Made by a program: the position numbers and the translations under genes
The notes under the pieces: generated by a model
What the model was told of the DNA's origin: nothing
Databases searched by the model: none
Seen by the model: the letters and a program-made list of their open reading frames with translations, nothing else
From: CALMEC01 sp964628685
GTDB lineage: Bacteria > Actinomycetota > Thermoleophilia > Miltoncostaeales > Miltoncostaeaceae
Length of the DNA stretch: 64,000 nt
Direction: 5' to 3'
Assembly: GCA_964628685.1 (NCBI GenBank)
Contig: CAZVNM010000002.1
Coordinates: forward strand, 248,001-312,000
Shown here: in pieces, positions 26,720 to 36,970 of the stretch
Layout of the letters: every line of letters starts with the position of its first letter
How positions within the stretch are numbered: the first letter of the stretch is position 1

Positions 26720-27838
26720 TCACGGCGCCCGAACGTGCGTCTGCGTCGTGTGGGTCCCCCGCTCCATCCCGGGAAGCCGCTCCATCAATCGTCGCCATCG
26801 GGGTGATCCGGGGCTGTCGGGGTGGTAGCGGTCGAAGAGCGCGATCAGGAGCGACAGGAGCGGCACCATCAGGATCTGCGCGGCGTTTGGGATGGTGAGG
26901 CGTGTGGTGAGCGGCACGAACGGCAGGAACTCGTCCGCCAGCAGAAGGCCGGTGTTGATGAGGGTCACACCGACGAACTGGCGTCCGGCGGTCGCCCACG
27001 TGCGTCCGCGTCGCACCAGGAACTGGGTCACGGCGGCATTCACCACGACGAACACCGCGACCGAGAGGCCGAGGCGCAGCGACGAGGCGGTCAGGTTGGG
27101 CAGGTTCGGTCCGAACGCCACGGCCACACCTGCCAGGAGCAGCACCTTCTTGAGAAGCGACAGGCTGAAGAACGGCTCCTGGTCAGCCGGCTGACGCAGG
27201 TGCCCGCGGGGGAGCGTGATGCGGAACGGGTGGTCCACCGGGGGCCATCGTCGGCGACTCCATGCGAGCGCCAGGGCGGCGGCGACGACGAGCGCGGCGA
27301 CGACGATCCACATGTCGGGGTGCGCCGCCATGAACTCGGTGAAATCGAGCTGCGCGATGTGGATCCACCACTCCTGCGGCAGCTTGATCAGGATCCAGAT
27401 CGCCGCGGCCAGCGTGAGGAAGAACCGCCCGGAGAGCTGGAGCGAGCTCCACCGCGTGCGGATGACCTCCACGACGATGAAGTAGTACTCGAACGTGTTG
27501 GGGAACACGAACAGGAGCCAGCGCTCCTCGAAGGTCTCGAACAGCGCCGTCCCCAGCAGGCGGCAGAAGAAGAGCGCCTCGGCCACGCGGAACGCGGCCG
27601 TCGAACGCCAGTTGCGCATGCATGCGATGTAGGCGACAGATAGGGAGAAGACGTCGAGCGCCTTGTCGTACGACTGGTACCAGGTGAGCGGGTCGTCGGT
27701 GAGCGCCTGGAACACCGACTGGTCGACGCCGTCCAGGACGAGGCACGCGATGATCGCCGGCAGCGGGAACCGCGGGATCAGGAGCGGCAGCGCGAACCGC
27801 AGGCCGATCACGATGAACGCGATCGTGGGTCCGCTCAT
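26720..27838 (-). CDS. Polytopic membrane protein of unknown function
   Basis: 372 residues, not recognised. About eight hydrophobic segments are seen, for example FIVIGLRFALPLLIP, FFLTLAAAIWILI, MWIVVAALVVAAALALAW and LGLSVAVFVVVNAAVTQFLV. ACLVLDGVDQSVFQ and FEERWLLFVFPNTFEYYFIV are polar motifs in or beside helices that could be functional. Start set at the ATG of MSGPTIAF. It lies alone on the minus strand between two plus/minus neighbours, so context says nothing of its role. Confidence 0.6.
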   Translation of the reverse strand: MSGPTIAFIVIGLRFALPLLIPRFPLPAIIACLVLDGVDQSVFQALTDDPLTWYQSYDKALDVFSLSVAYIACMRNWRSTAAFRVAEALFFCRLLGTALFETFEERWLLFVFPNTFEYYFIVVEVIRTRWSSLQLSGRFFLTLAAAIWILIKLPQEWWIHIAQLDFTEFMAAHPDMWIVVAALVVAAALALAWSRRRWPPVDHPFRITLPRGHLRQPADQEPFFSLSLLKKVLLLAGVAVAFGPNLPNLTASSLRLGLSVAVFVVVNAAVTQFLVRRGRTWATAGRQFVGVTLINTGLLLADEFLPFVPLTTRLTIPNAAQILMVPLLSLLIALFDRYHPDSPGSPRWRRLMERLPGMERGTHTTQTHVRAP

Positions 27839-27911
27839 CACGGGGGCCCTGCAGCGGCGGACGCATGGTGGGATCGGCGGCGCACGGGCGCCGATCCTCG
27901 CACGGTCGCCG

Positions 27912-28721
27912 TCAGTCGACGCAGAGCGTCTGGCCGATGGCGAGCGGTCGGATCGCCCCGGCGAGACCACTGACCCCCATCGCCGCGGTGAACGCCGGCA
28001 GCGGGCTGTCCGGCCACACGGCGGTCGTCCGCGTCCACGCGGGTGCGTAGGTGCCCCAGTGGATCGGGACGACGATGCGCGCGCTCAGGAGCTGTGCGGC
28101 GCGGGCGGCCAGGAGGGGTGTGAGGTGCCCCGGCGGAATGCGCCGGCCCCAACCGCCGATCGGCAGGAGCGCGACGTCGACCTGGCCGATGTCTGCCATC
28201 TCCTCGAACAGACCGGTGTCGCCTGCGAAGTAGATCGTGCGACCGCGCGTGCGCAGCACGTAGCCCAGAGGCTCCGCCCGTGCGCGGGAGTGAGGGCCGC
28301 GTCGGTGGTCGTGCACGGCACGGACCGCCTCCACCTCGATCCCATCGGTCGTATCGCCCACGTCGAGGCGGTCGCCTGCGCGCACACCCTGCACGGGGCT
28401 CCCGGCCGGCACGAACGGCTCGGCACCCGCGGGCACCACGTATCCGTCGGTGGGCCGGAGCAGGGACAGCGACGCCGGGTGCAGGTGGTCGGCGTGCATG
28501 TGGGAGATCAGGACCCGGTCGACGTGGTCGATCGGGGGTGCCGGATGCCTGCGCACGAGGTGGGCGAGACGCCGCGTGAGCGCCGGGTCCGTCACCACCA
28601 CGCGGTCGCCGACCCGGATGACCACCGTGGCGTGCCCCGCCCACTGGATGGTCACACCGGCGGGGTCGTGCGCGGCGGGGGCGGTGTCGGTGTCCTCATC
28701 GACGGTCACGTTCCGATTCAA
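27912..28721 (-). CDS. Metallo-beta-lactamase fold hydrolase (UlaG-like)
   Basis: 269 residues. HMHADHLH (about 76-83) is the HxHxDH metal motif; H141 region (VHDHRRGPHSR), FAGDTG and PIHWGTY give the remaining ligands. GHATVVIRVGDRVVVTDPA is the usual first strand of UlaG/L-ascorbate-6-phosphate-lactonase-like and NAPE-PLD-like enzymes that act on phosphorylated or lipid substrates. TTG at 28721 is the longest start; a GTG four codons later is possible. Divergent from the acetyltransferase gene. Confidence 0.85.
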   Translation of the reverse strand: MNRNVTVDEDTDTAPAAHDPAGVTIQWAGHATVVIRVGDRVVVTDPALTRRLAHLVRRHPAPPIDHVDRVLISHMHADHLHPASLSLLRPTDGYVVPAGAEPFVPAGSPVQGVRAGDRLDVGDTTDGIEVEAVRAVHDHRRGPHSRARAEPLGYVLRTRGRTIYFAGDTGLFEEMADIGQVDVALLPIGGWGRRIPPGHLTPLLAARAAQLLSARIVVPIHWGTYAPAWTRTTAVWPDSPLPAFTAAMGVSGLAGAIRPLAIGQTLCVD

Positions 28722-28754
28722 GCACCGGCGACCCGCGGCCGGCCCCGACCCCGT

Positions 28755-28760
28755 TACGAT
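28755..28760 (+). promoter_or_regulatory. -10 box for the GNAT gene at 28769 (leaderless type)
   Basis: TACGAT, eight bases before the ATG. Confidence 0.45.
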
Positions 28761-28768
28761 GGCCCGCG

Positions 28769-29203
28769 ATGCGATTCGAACCGGCCGACACCACCCTCCC
28801 CGAGGTGCGCGACCTCCTCGCGGACCATCTGCGCGAGGTGGGCTGCCATGCCCTCGACCCCGACGCGCCGGCGGCCCACGGCGTGACGCTGTGGACGGTC
28901 TGGGACGACGACCGGCTGCTGGGCTGCGGGGCGCTTCGCGAGATCACGCGTCTGCACGGTGAGATCACGACGATGCACACGGTCCCGGATGCGCGGGGAC
29001 AGGGCGTCGGCTCCGCGGTGCTCGCCCACCTGCTCTACCAGGCACGCCGGCGCGGCCATCTGCGCGTCAGCGTCGCGACCGGCGCCCAGGACGTGTTCGC
29101 ACCCGCGCACCGCCTCTATCTGCGAAACGGCTTCCAGGCGTGCCCGCCGTTCGGCGACCACACGGTCGACCCGAACAGCGTCTTCATGACGCTCAGCCTG
29201 TAG
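28769..29203 (+). CDS. GNAT family N-acetyltransferase
   Basis: 144 residues. GEITTMHTVPDARGQGVGSAVLAHLL contains motif A with the acetyl-CoA pyrophosphate loop RGQGVG; LYLRNGFQ is motif B. VWDDDRLLGCGALREI is the preceding strand pair. The closest look-alikes are PhnO/YafP-type small-molecule acetyltransferases; substrate unknown. Its last 11 bases overlap the end of the convergent LLM oxidoreductase gene. Confidence 0.87.
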   Translation: MRFEPADTTLPEVRDLLADHLREVGCHALDPDAPAAHGVTLWTVWDDDRLLGCGALREITRLHGEITTMHTVPDARGQGVGSAVLAHLLYQARRRGHLRVSVATGAQDVFAPAHRLYLRNGFQACPPFGDHTVDPNSVFMTLSL

Positions 29204-30326
29204 CCCGCAGCGCGGCCAGCGCCTCGCCCAGAAGCCCCTCGCTCGCCGGGGCGAGGTCGGCGGAGGCGAGCGGCGTCATGTTCACGACCTGGACGTGGCG
29301 CGCGCCGGCGTCGACCATCTCGCGCAGGCGGCCGGCGATGGTGTCGGGCGATCCGGCGATCACGGTCTCGAGCACGACCTGCGGTGGCACGCGGTCGGCA
29401 AGCGCCAGCGCCTCCGCACGGGTGAGGCCGGTGGGGAGGAAGTGCGTGATGCCCGACATGCCCTCGCCAACGGGATGCGGCCGCCCGTGGCGTTCGAACG
29501 CGTCGGCCGGCGCCGTGAGCGAGATGAAGCGAAGGAGCGGCGAGGTGCCCGCCGCCTCCCGGGCGGCCTCGTCCGTCTCGGCCACGACGACGCGCGAGTA
29601 GAGCGCGGGCACGACGGCGCCGGGGCGTCCCGCATCCCCCGCGGCCCGCTCGACCCGCGACCACATCCGTGCGTAGGTCTCGGGGTCGGTGGCCACCGGG
29701 AACCATCCGTCGGCCAGCCGGCCGGTCAGCTCCAGGCCGCGGGGGCCGTGTGCGGCGACCCAGATGGGCGGCGGTGCATCGCCGAACGGCGTCAGTCCCA
29801 CCGCGGCTCCGCGCAGCGTCACGTGTTCGCCCTCGTAGTCCACCTCGTCGGTGGTCGCGAACAGCAGCCGCATGACCTCGAGGGACTCGCGCAGGCGACC
29901 GACGGCTCGCCGGTTCTCCATGCCGATCGGCGTGAGGTTGAGGGCCTCGCCGGCCCCCACACCGAGGATGAAGCGACCCTGCGTGGCGTGGTCCAAGGTG
30001 AGGGCGGTCTGCGCGAGCGCGGCGGGGTGACGGCGCACAGTGTCGGTGACGCCCACGCCGAAGCGGATGTCGGGCACGTGCTGGGCGGCCGCGGCGATGA
30101 GGGCGAACGGGTCGCACCAGACGTGGGGGCTCGCCTGCGTGCGGGCGGCCGGGACGAGGTCGGGCGTCCAGATCGACGGCGGGAACCAGTGCAGCAGGTG
30201 GTCGGCCCACCAGACGGCCGCGAAGCCCTGCTCGCGGCGTTTGGCGACGCCGGCGAACATGGCGTCGAGCGGTGGTCGGACCGGCGCGGAGGCCGAGATC
30301 TCGAGGGGTGTCGCCGTCGGTGTCAT
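29193..30326 (-). CDS. LLM-class flavin/F420-dependent oxidoreductase
   Basis: 377-residue luciferase-like TIM barrel: FAAVWWADHLL near 34-44, IRFGVGVTDTVRRHPAALAQTALTLDHATQGRFILGVGAGE, then PIWVAAHGPRGLELTGRLADGW, a signature of F420-dependent members such as phthiodiolone ketoreductase and methylene-H4MPT reductase-like proteins. The F420 assignment is by resemblance; the enzyme could use FMN. It is the second gene of a pair; its ATG overlaps the stop of the secreted-protein gene (ATGA). Confidence 0.86.
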   Translation of the reverse strand: MTPTATPLEISASAPVRPPLDAMFAGVAKRREQGFAAVWWADHLLHWFPPSIWTPDLVPAARTQASPHVWCDPFALIAAAAQHVPDIRFGVGVTDTVRRHPAALAQTALTLDHATQGRFILGVGAGEALNLTPIGMENRRAVGRLRESLEVMRLLFATTDEVDYEGEHVTLRGAAVGLTPFGDAPPPIWVAAHGPRGLELTGRLADGWFPVATDPETYARMWSRVERAAGDAGRPGAVVPALYSRVVVAETDEAAREAAGTSPLLRFISLTAPADAFERHGRPHPVGEGMSGITHFLPTGLTRAEALALADRVPPQVVLETVIAGSPDTIAGRLREMVDAGARHVQVVNMTPLASADLAPASEGLLGEALAALRATG

Positions 30327-31411
30327 CGCAGCCTCGGCACCGCGGGCAATAGGATCCGCGCCGGCAGCGATACGAGCAGACCGTCGGTGATGCGGTAGGT
30401 GGCCACCTGGGCCCGCCGGCACCCCGCACGCGGCGGAATGAATCGGACCAGACCGGATCGCAGGGTCAGCCGGCCGCAGCGGGGACGCTGGACGATCGAG
30501 TGGATCCGGAGCGGTCGACCCTCCGTGTCGGTGTCGCGTTCCTCCTCCAGGTGCGCGGTGCCACCGTCACGGTCGTTGGCCAATGGACGGACGACCAGCC
30601 GTGCGCGGTTGCGGTTGGGGCGGATGCGGTCCGGGACGGCCCGTGGCCGGGAGTTGCCGTTCACCCGCTCGCAGTCGGCGCCGACGACGTCATCCGGGCC
30701 GGCGCGCACCACATCGACGCCGGGCCCGCAGGAAATGGTCCAGATGCCCGTGCCGAACGTGGTGTCGGCGAAGTCCCGGCCGGCGCCCAGCATTCCGGTG
30801 CCGGATGTCGGTCCGGCGGCCACGAGCAGGTTGTCGTCGCCGGCGCCCATGTCGGCCGTGATGCCGGCGCCCACGTAGTTGACGTGGTCCGCCGGCGGGC
30901 TGATGTCGGACCACATGGCGCCGACGCGAAGCTCGTCGTCACCGCCGCCCAGCGCGATGTCCGCCCGCCGTGGACAGGGGCTCCCCGCGGGCCATGCGTC
31001 GAGCAGCTGCGGGGTGCCGGCGTGCGCGCAGTTCCAGTCGACGAGATCGTTGCCGTCTCCGCCCGTGATGCGGAAGGGCCGGTTGGGTTCGAACGCGATG
31101 ATGCAGGTCCAGTCCCCGGGGGTGAAGCCGATCGAACAGAAGCGCAGGGGCCGCGGGTCGACGGCGAGTGCGTCGTCAGGGGTTCGCGTGAACCCGCTGC
31201 CGATGACCATGTGGCCACCGTCGTCCACGACATCCAGGCGGATGTAGGGCGCCACCGTCGACTCGTGGGCGCTGATGCTGATCGAGTTCTTCCGGCCGGC
31301 CGTCCCGGTCTGGTAGCCGTCCTCGGTGACGGTGGCGGCGTCCGCCCCGACCGCGCCGAGGACGGCGGTGATCACGGCGAGACCGAGGATCCACGGACGG
31401 CGGGTACCCAT
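30323..31411 (-). CDS. Secreted protein with hemolysin-like Gly/Asp repeats
   Basis: 362 residues. A signal peptide (about 1-26, ending GADA) precedes a strand-rich domain with degenerate RTX-like nonapeptides: GGDGNDLVD, LGGGDDELR, MGAGDDNLL, LGAGRDFAD and CGPGVDVVR. These usually bind Ca2+ in a parallel beta-roll. The C-terminal 100 residues (VVRPLANDRD, then a CGRL..GLVRFIPP pattern and TYRITDG) resemble tandem cadherin-like/Big repeats found in surface proteins. The ATG at 31411 fits a TACGTT box six bases upstream; a start at 31426 is less likely. Confidence 0.72.
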   Translation of the reverse strand: MGTRRPWILGLAVITAVLGAVGADAATVTEDGYQTGTAGRKNSISISAHESTVAPYIRLDVVDDGGHMVIGSGFTRTPDDALAVDPRPLRFCSIGFTPGDWTCIIAFEPNRPFRITGGDGNDLVDWNCAHAGTPQLLDAWPAGSPCPRRADIALGGGDDELRVGAMWSDISPPADHVNYVGAGITADMGAGDDNLLVAAGPTSGTGMLGAGRDFADTTFGTGIWTISCGPGVDVVRAGPDDVVGADCERVNGNSRPRAVPDRIRPNRNRARLVVRPLANDRDGGTAHLEEERDTDTEGRPLRIHSIVQRPRCGRLTLRSGLVRFIPPRAGCRRAQVATYRITDGLLVSLPARILLPAVPRLR

Positions 31412-31417
31412 GGCGGC

Positions 31418-31423
31418 AACGTA
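31418..31423 (-). promoter_or_regulatory. -10 box for the secreted Gly/Asp-repeat gene (leaderless type)
   Basis: TACGTT on the minus strand followed by six bases and the ATG at 31411. Confidence 0.5.
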
Positions 31424-31478
31424 CACGGGCCGGGTGGGCCGTCACCACTGTCCGAAGGTCGAGGCCGGTCCACCCGTC

Positions 31479-31725
31479 CAGGCGAACTCATGTGCCTGCC
31501 ATGTGCGATTGCCGTACGGCGTCGTCGACAGCGNNNNNNNNNNNNNNNNNNNNNNNNNNNNNNNNNNNNNNNNNNNNNNNNNNNNNNNNNNNNNNNNNNN
31601 NNNNNNNNNNNNNNNNNNNNNNNNNNNNNNNNNGCCGAAGTCGTGTGCGTCTGATGGCGAATCGTCGGGGAACGGGGACGAGCCGCGGGTCCTCACCCGA
31701 CCGCGCTTACGTCGACGAAAGGCTC
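31479..31725. repeat. 152-bp direct repeat, copy 1 (contains assembly gap)
   Basis: The sequence from CAGGCGAACTC to AAAGGCTC matches copy 2 (31784-31935) with one substitution in the sequenced part. It has 147 real bases plus 100 N, and copy 2 is 152 long, so about five bases are missing if the copies are identical there. The 58 bases between the copies are unique. The 505 bases from 31412 to 31916 hold no gene I can support. Confidence 0.9.
31534..31633. other. Assembly gap, 100 N
   Basis: Exactly 100 undetermined bases inside the first copy of a direct repeat. By comparison with the second copy the true gap is probably about five bases, unless further repeat copies were collapsed. Confidence 0.97.
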
Positions 31726-31783
31726 CTTCGCGTCAGCGGCGGCGGTTGCGGGGGCGCCGAAGGGCGCCTCCGCGTTCGCCGTT

Positions 31784-31935
31784 CAGGCGAACTCATGTGC
31801 CTGCCATGTGCGATTGCCGTACGGCGTCGTCGACAGCGGTCGTGCCGAAGTCGTGTGCGTCTGATGGCGAATCGTCGGGGAACGGGGACGAGCCGCGGCT
31901 CCTCACCCGACCGCGCTTACGTCGACGAAAGGCTC
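31784..31935. repeat. 152-bp direct repeat, copy 2, overlapping the end of trpS
   Basis: Second copy, covering the trpS stop codon (31917-31919) and its last five or six codons. Unlike copy 1 it can form an 11-bp inverted repeat with its flank: GGGGACGAGCC (31884-31894) and GGCTCGTCCCC (31931-31941), a loop of 36 bases enclosing the stop. GAGCCGCGGCTC (31889-31900) is also a perfect palindrome here only. It may act as a 3' hairpin of the trpS mRNA. Confidence 0.88.
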
Positions 31936-32993
31936 GTCCCCGAATATCTCATTCCCATCGCGTCGCGCACCTCGTCCAGCGTCGCCTCGGCCACCTCGTT
32001 CGCCCGCTCGTTGCCGCGGCGCAGGATCTCGGCCACGGCGCCCGGGTCGGCCTCCAGCTCAGCGCGTCGCGCGCGGATGGGGGCGAAGAACGTGTTGAGG
32101 GCGTCGGTCACGCGCGCCTTGAGGGCACCGCCGCCGCCGTCGCCGATCTCGTCGGCGATCACGGCCGGGTCGCCGCCCTCGCAGAGCGCCGCGATGGTGA
32201 GGAGGTTCGCGACCTCGGGCCGGCCGGCGGGGTCGTAGGTGATGTGCCGCTCGCTGTCGGTCTTGGCGCGCTTGATGCGCTGGGCGGTCTCGTCCGCGCT
32301 CATGCGGATCTCGATGACGTTGCCCTTGGACTTGCTCATCTTCGTGCCGTCGGTGCCGAGCAGGAGCGTCACCCCGGCAAGCAGGGCCTCCGGCTCGGGG
32401 AACACCGGCGCGAAGCGCTCGTTGAACCGCCGGGCGATGATCCGGGTCTGCTCGATGTGCGGCAGCTGGTCGCGGCCGACGGGCACCACGTTGCCCTTGC
32501 AGAAGAGGATGTCGGCCGCCTGGTGCACCGGGTAGGTGAGCAGGAGCCCGCCGATCGACGTGATGCCGGCGTCCTCCGCCTCGGCCTTGACCGTGGGGTT
32601 GCGCTGCAGTTCAGCGACGCTCACCAGGCTGAGGAACGGGATCATCAGCTGGTTGAGCGCCGGCACCGACGAGTGGGTGAAGATCGTCGCGCGGTCCGGG
32701 TCGATGCCGCAGGCCAGGTTGTCCAGCATGCACTGGTGGACGCTCCCGGCGATGTCGCCGGCCACCTCGCGGTCGGTGATGACCTGATAGTCGGCGAGGA
32801 TGCACCAGATCTCGGTGCCGAGCTCCTGCAGCCGCACCCGGTTGGCGATCGACCCGAAGTAGTGGCCGATGTGAAGGGCGCCGGTGGGGCGCTCACCGGT
32901 GAGCATGCGGAAGTCCCCGGGAGCGGCGTCGATGCGTGCCGCGAGCTCGGCCGAGCGCTGTTCTGCGGCCCTGAAGGTGGCGGATTCGGTCAC
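31917..32993 (-). CDS. trpS: Tryptophanyl-tRNA synthetase
   Basis: Class I synthetase charging tRNA-Trp, 358 residues. LHIGHYFGS (about 40-48) is the HIGH motif and GTKMSKSKGN the KMSKS motif; TYPVHQAADILFCKGNVVPVGRDQ is the tryptophan-binding region. Start GTG at 32993; a TAGGGT box ends eight bases upstream and no Shine-Dalgarno is visible. The last residues (GTSLSST) are encoded within the 152-bp duplicated segment, so the native C-terminus may have been altered by the duplication. Confidence 0.94.
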   Translation of the reverse strand: MTESATFRAAEQRSAELAARIDAAPGDFRMLTGERPTGALHIGHYFGSIANRVRLQELGTEIWCILADYQVITDREVAGDIAGSVHQCMLDNLACGIDPDRATIFTHSSVPALNQLMIPFLSLVSVAELQRNPTVKAEAEDAGITSIGGLLLTYPVHQAADILFCKGNVVPVGRDQLPHIEQTRIIARRFNERFAPVFPEPEALLAGVTLLLGTDGTKMSKSKGNVIEIRMSADETAQRIKRAKTDSERHITYDPAGRPEVANLLTIAALCEGGDPAVIADEIGDGGGGALKARVTDALNTFFAPIRARRAELEADPGAVAEILRRGNERANEVAEATLDEVRDAMGMRYSGTSLSST

Positions 32994-33001
32994 GAGACGA
33001 G

Positions 33002-33007
33002 ACCCTA
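33002..33007 (-). promoter_or_regulatory. -10 box for trpS (leaderless type)
   Basis: TAGGGT on the minus strand followed by eight bases and the GTG of trpS. Confidence 0.45.
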
Positions 33008-33077
33008 CAGTCGCGCGCGACGACCCTCCGTCCGACCGTCGGGCCCGGCGTCCGATTCCGGGACGACCGAAATGGGG

Positions 33078-33083
33078 TACAAT
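33078..33083 (+). promoter_or_regulatory. -10 box for the bS18 gene
   Basis: TACAAT about 37 bases before the ATG at 33120; GAGGAG at 33111-33116 is the ribosome site, so this transcript has a leader. Confidence 0.45.
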
Positions 33084-33119
33084 CCCCGGTCGATTTTCCG
33101 ATCAGGTACCGAGGAGCTC

Positions 33120-33530
33120 ATGGGTAGGCAGAAGCAGGATCCGCGCAAGGGCGGCAAGCGGCAGGCGACACCGGCACCGCGCAAGCGGCGTCCCCAGCTG
33201 TCGGCCGAGGAGATCGACTGGAAGAACTTCCCGTCCCTTCGCAGGTTCCTCTCCGAGCGCGGCAAGATCCGCTCGCGCCGGATCACCGGTCTTTCGCGTC
33301 GCCAGCAGTCGCAGCTGGCCCGCGCGGTCAAGCGCGCCCGCACGATGGGGCTCTTCCCGTACCCGGACCAGGAGCGCAAGCAGCGTGAGCGCGGCGTCGG
33401 CGGTGGTGCGCAGGGCGGTCCGCCGCCCCGTGCCGGTGACCGTCCGCGGCAGGCCCCGGAGGACGAGGCCCCCTCGGCCGAGTCGGAGGCTCCCGAGGAG
33501 ACCGCTGCCGTCGAGGCCGAGGAGGCCTAG
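33120..33530 (+). CDS. rpsR: Small-subunit ribosomal protein bS18, cysteine-free, with acidic C-terminal tail
   Basis: bS18 core is residues about 28-82: AEEIDWKNFPSLRRFLSERG, then KIRSRRITGLSRRQQSQLARAVKRARTMGLFPY split across the central platform fold. The zinc-binding cysteines found in C+ forms are absent; the protein has no cysteine at all. After the core comes a 50-residue low-complexity tail rich in Gly, Pro, then Glu and Ala, making it 136 residues against the usual 75-90. It stands alone, outside the usual rpsF-ssb-rpsR-rplI cluster, so a second (zinc-independent) copy elsewhere is possible but not shown. GAGGAG precedes the ATG. Confidence 0.88.
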   Translation: MGRQKQDPRKGGKRQATPAPRKRRPQLSAEEIDWKNFPSLRRFLSERGKIRSRRITGLSRRQQSQLARAVKRARTMGLFPYPDQERKQRERGVGGGAQGGPPPRAGDRPRQAPEDEAPSAESEAPEETAAVEAEEA

Positions 33531-33562
33531 GCTCCGGGCCTCCGGTGTCCGGAGGCGATGTG

Positions 33563-33730
33563 ATGATGCGGGGCATGCAACCGTGCCCCGCATGTGACGG
33601 TCCGTTGACGTGCCGATACAACGGCGTCTGGTGTGATCGATGTCGCCACAAGGTCGAGACCTGCTGCGAGGGCGCACCGCAATGTGCGCCCCGCCCGCTG
33701 ACACCCGATGGGCTGCCCCAAACGGGCTGA
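33563..33730 (+). CDS. Small zinc-ribbon protein
   Basis: 55 residues. PCPACDGPL, WCDRCRHKVETCCEG give paired cysteines at 8/11 and 24/27, plus C17, C34 and C35, typical of a zinc ribbon; a CCEG end after the second knuckle is seen in short uncharacterised bacterial and archaeal proteins. GGAGG lies seven bases before the ATG, which strongly supports translation. It follows the bS18 gene by 32 bases and could share its mRNA. Function unknown. Confidence 0.65.
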   Translation: MMRGMQPCPACDGPLTCRYNGVWCDRCRHKVETCCEGAPQCAPRPLTPDGLPQTG

Positions 33731-33739
33731 TGCTAAATT
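33731..33739 (+). promoter_or_regulatory. Candidate extended -10 for clpC
   Basis: TGCTAAATT (TGn plus TAAATT) about 105 bases before the clpC ATG. No CtsR-type tandem heptad is visible in the leader. GGGAGGG at 33836-33842 is the ribosome site. Confidence 0.35.
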
Positions 33740-33844
33740 CTCCTTCTTGGACTCCATCACAAGGTGCGATTGACGGTCCCATCCGGGCCGTTTCGTCACC
33801 GGCAGTGAACGGTTTCGCCCGCCGCCACACGTAAGGGAGGGCCC

Positions 33845-36370
<2,526 letters not shown>

Positions 36371-36397
36371 GCGTCCACCCGCGAGGTGAGAGGGACC

Positions 36398-36423
36398 GAG
36401 GGCCCGGCATCAGCCGGGCCCTC
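36398..36423 (+). terminator. clpC terminator-like hairpin
   Basis: GAGGGCCCGGC and GCCGGGCCCTC form a perfect 11-bp stem with loop ATCA, 28 bases after the clpC stop. No U-tract follows, as is common in very GC-rich genomes. It may also end the convergent gene at 36492. Confidence 0.75.
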
Positions 36424-36491
36424 GCCATTCGGCGTCGGATCGCCGACCGGTCGGCCCCCGGCACCACGCGGGGCCCGACCGGGAGCGGGCA

Positions 36492-36782
36492 TCAGGCGGT
36501 GGTGTCGGCCACCATCGGCGCGTACTCCTGGTGCTTCTCGAGCCACTTCGCGAGGTAGTCGCACTGGGCCACGACCTTCTGCCCCCTGGTGGACATGTCG
36601 TCGATCGCGCCCTGGGCCAGTGCGCCCGCCACACCCTTGCCCTGGAAGGCGTCGTCGACCTCGGTGTGGGTGACGGTGACCCGCGTCCCGTCCAGCGTGT
36701 AGTCCATGTGGCCGGCCAGATCGTCGCCGATGCGGGCCTCGTAGCGGTTCTCGGCCTCGTTGTTGGTGACGGTGACGTCCAT
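36492..36782 (-). CDS. YjdJ-type GNAT N-acetyltransferase
   Basis: 96 residues, the short single-motif GNAT family: YEARIGDDLAGHMDYTLDG strand pair, HTEVDDAFQGKGVAGALAQGAIDD with the acetyl-CoA loop QGKGVA, then QCDYLAKWLEKHQEYAPMV, whose cysteine is conserved in these small members. GGAGG lies six bases before the ATG. Acceptor unknown. Divergent from radA. Confidence 0.87.
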   Translation of the reverse strand: MDVTVTNNEAENRYEARIGDDLAGHMDYTLDGTRVTVTHTEVDDAFQGKGVAGALAQGAIDDMSTRGQKVVAQCDYLAKWLEKHQEYAPMVADTTA

Positions 36783-36958
36783 GTGGTTCCTCCGGTGGTC
36801 GGTCTGGTGTGCCCGTGCGGGTCTCGTAGGTGATTCCCTCCGGCGGCGAGATCATGCCCGGTCGGGGCGCCGCGCGTCCCGACCCACCCGTCCCGCTGGG
36901 CCCGCGCCTGGCACGAAGACGTCACGCATCCGTGACACATCGCGTCACGACGGCCTGC

Positions 36959-36964
36959 CATCAT
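36959..36964 (+). promoter_or_regulatory. -10-like box for radA (leaderless type)
   Basis: CATCAT followed by six bases and the ATG at 36971. Confidence 0.35.
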
Positions 36965-36970
36965 CGGCGG

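Noticed and set aside
31442..31935. A short minus-strand frame in each 152-bp copy (GTG start, ending SHMAGT) as a possible peptide gene.
   Set aside because: Only two nearly identical copies exist here, so no coding signature can be judged, and no convincing ribosome site is present. Mentioned only as a possibility in the findings.
31326..33119. A plus-strand frame leading into bS18 from far upstream.
   Set aside because: It runs through 100 N, the duplicated segment and antisense trpS. bS18 has its own ATG and GAGGAG site at 33120.
33731..33844. CtsR operator upstream of clpC.
   Set aside because: No tandem heptad repeat of the CtsR type could be seen, and no ctsR gene is in the window.
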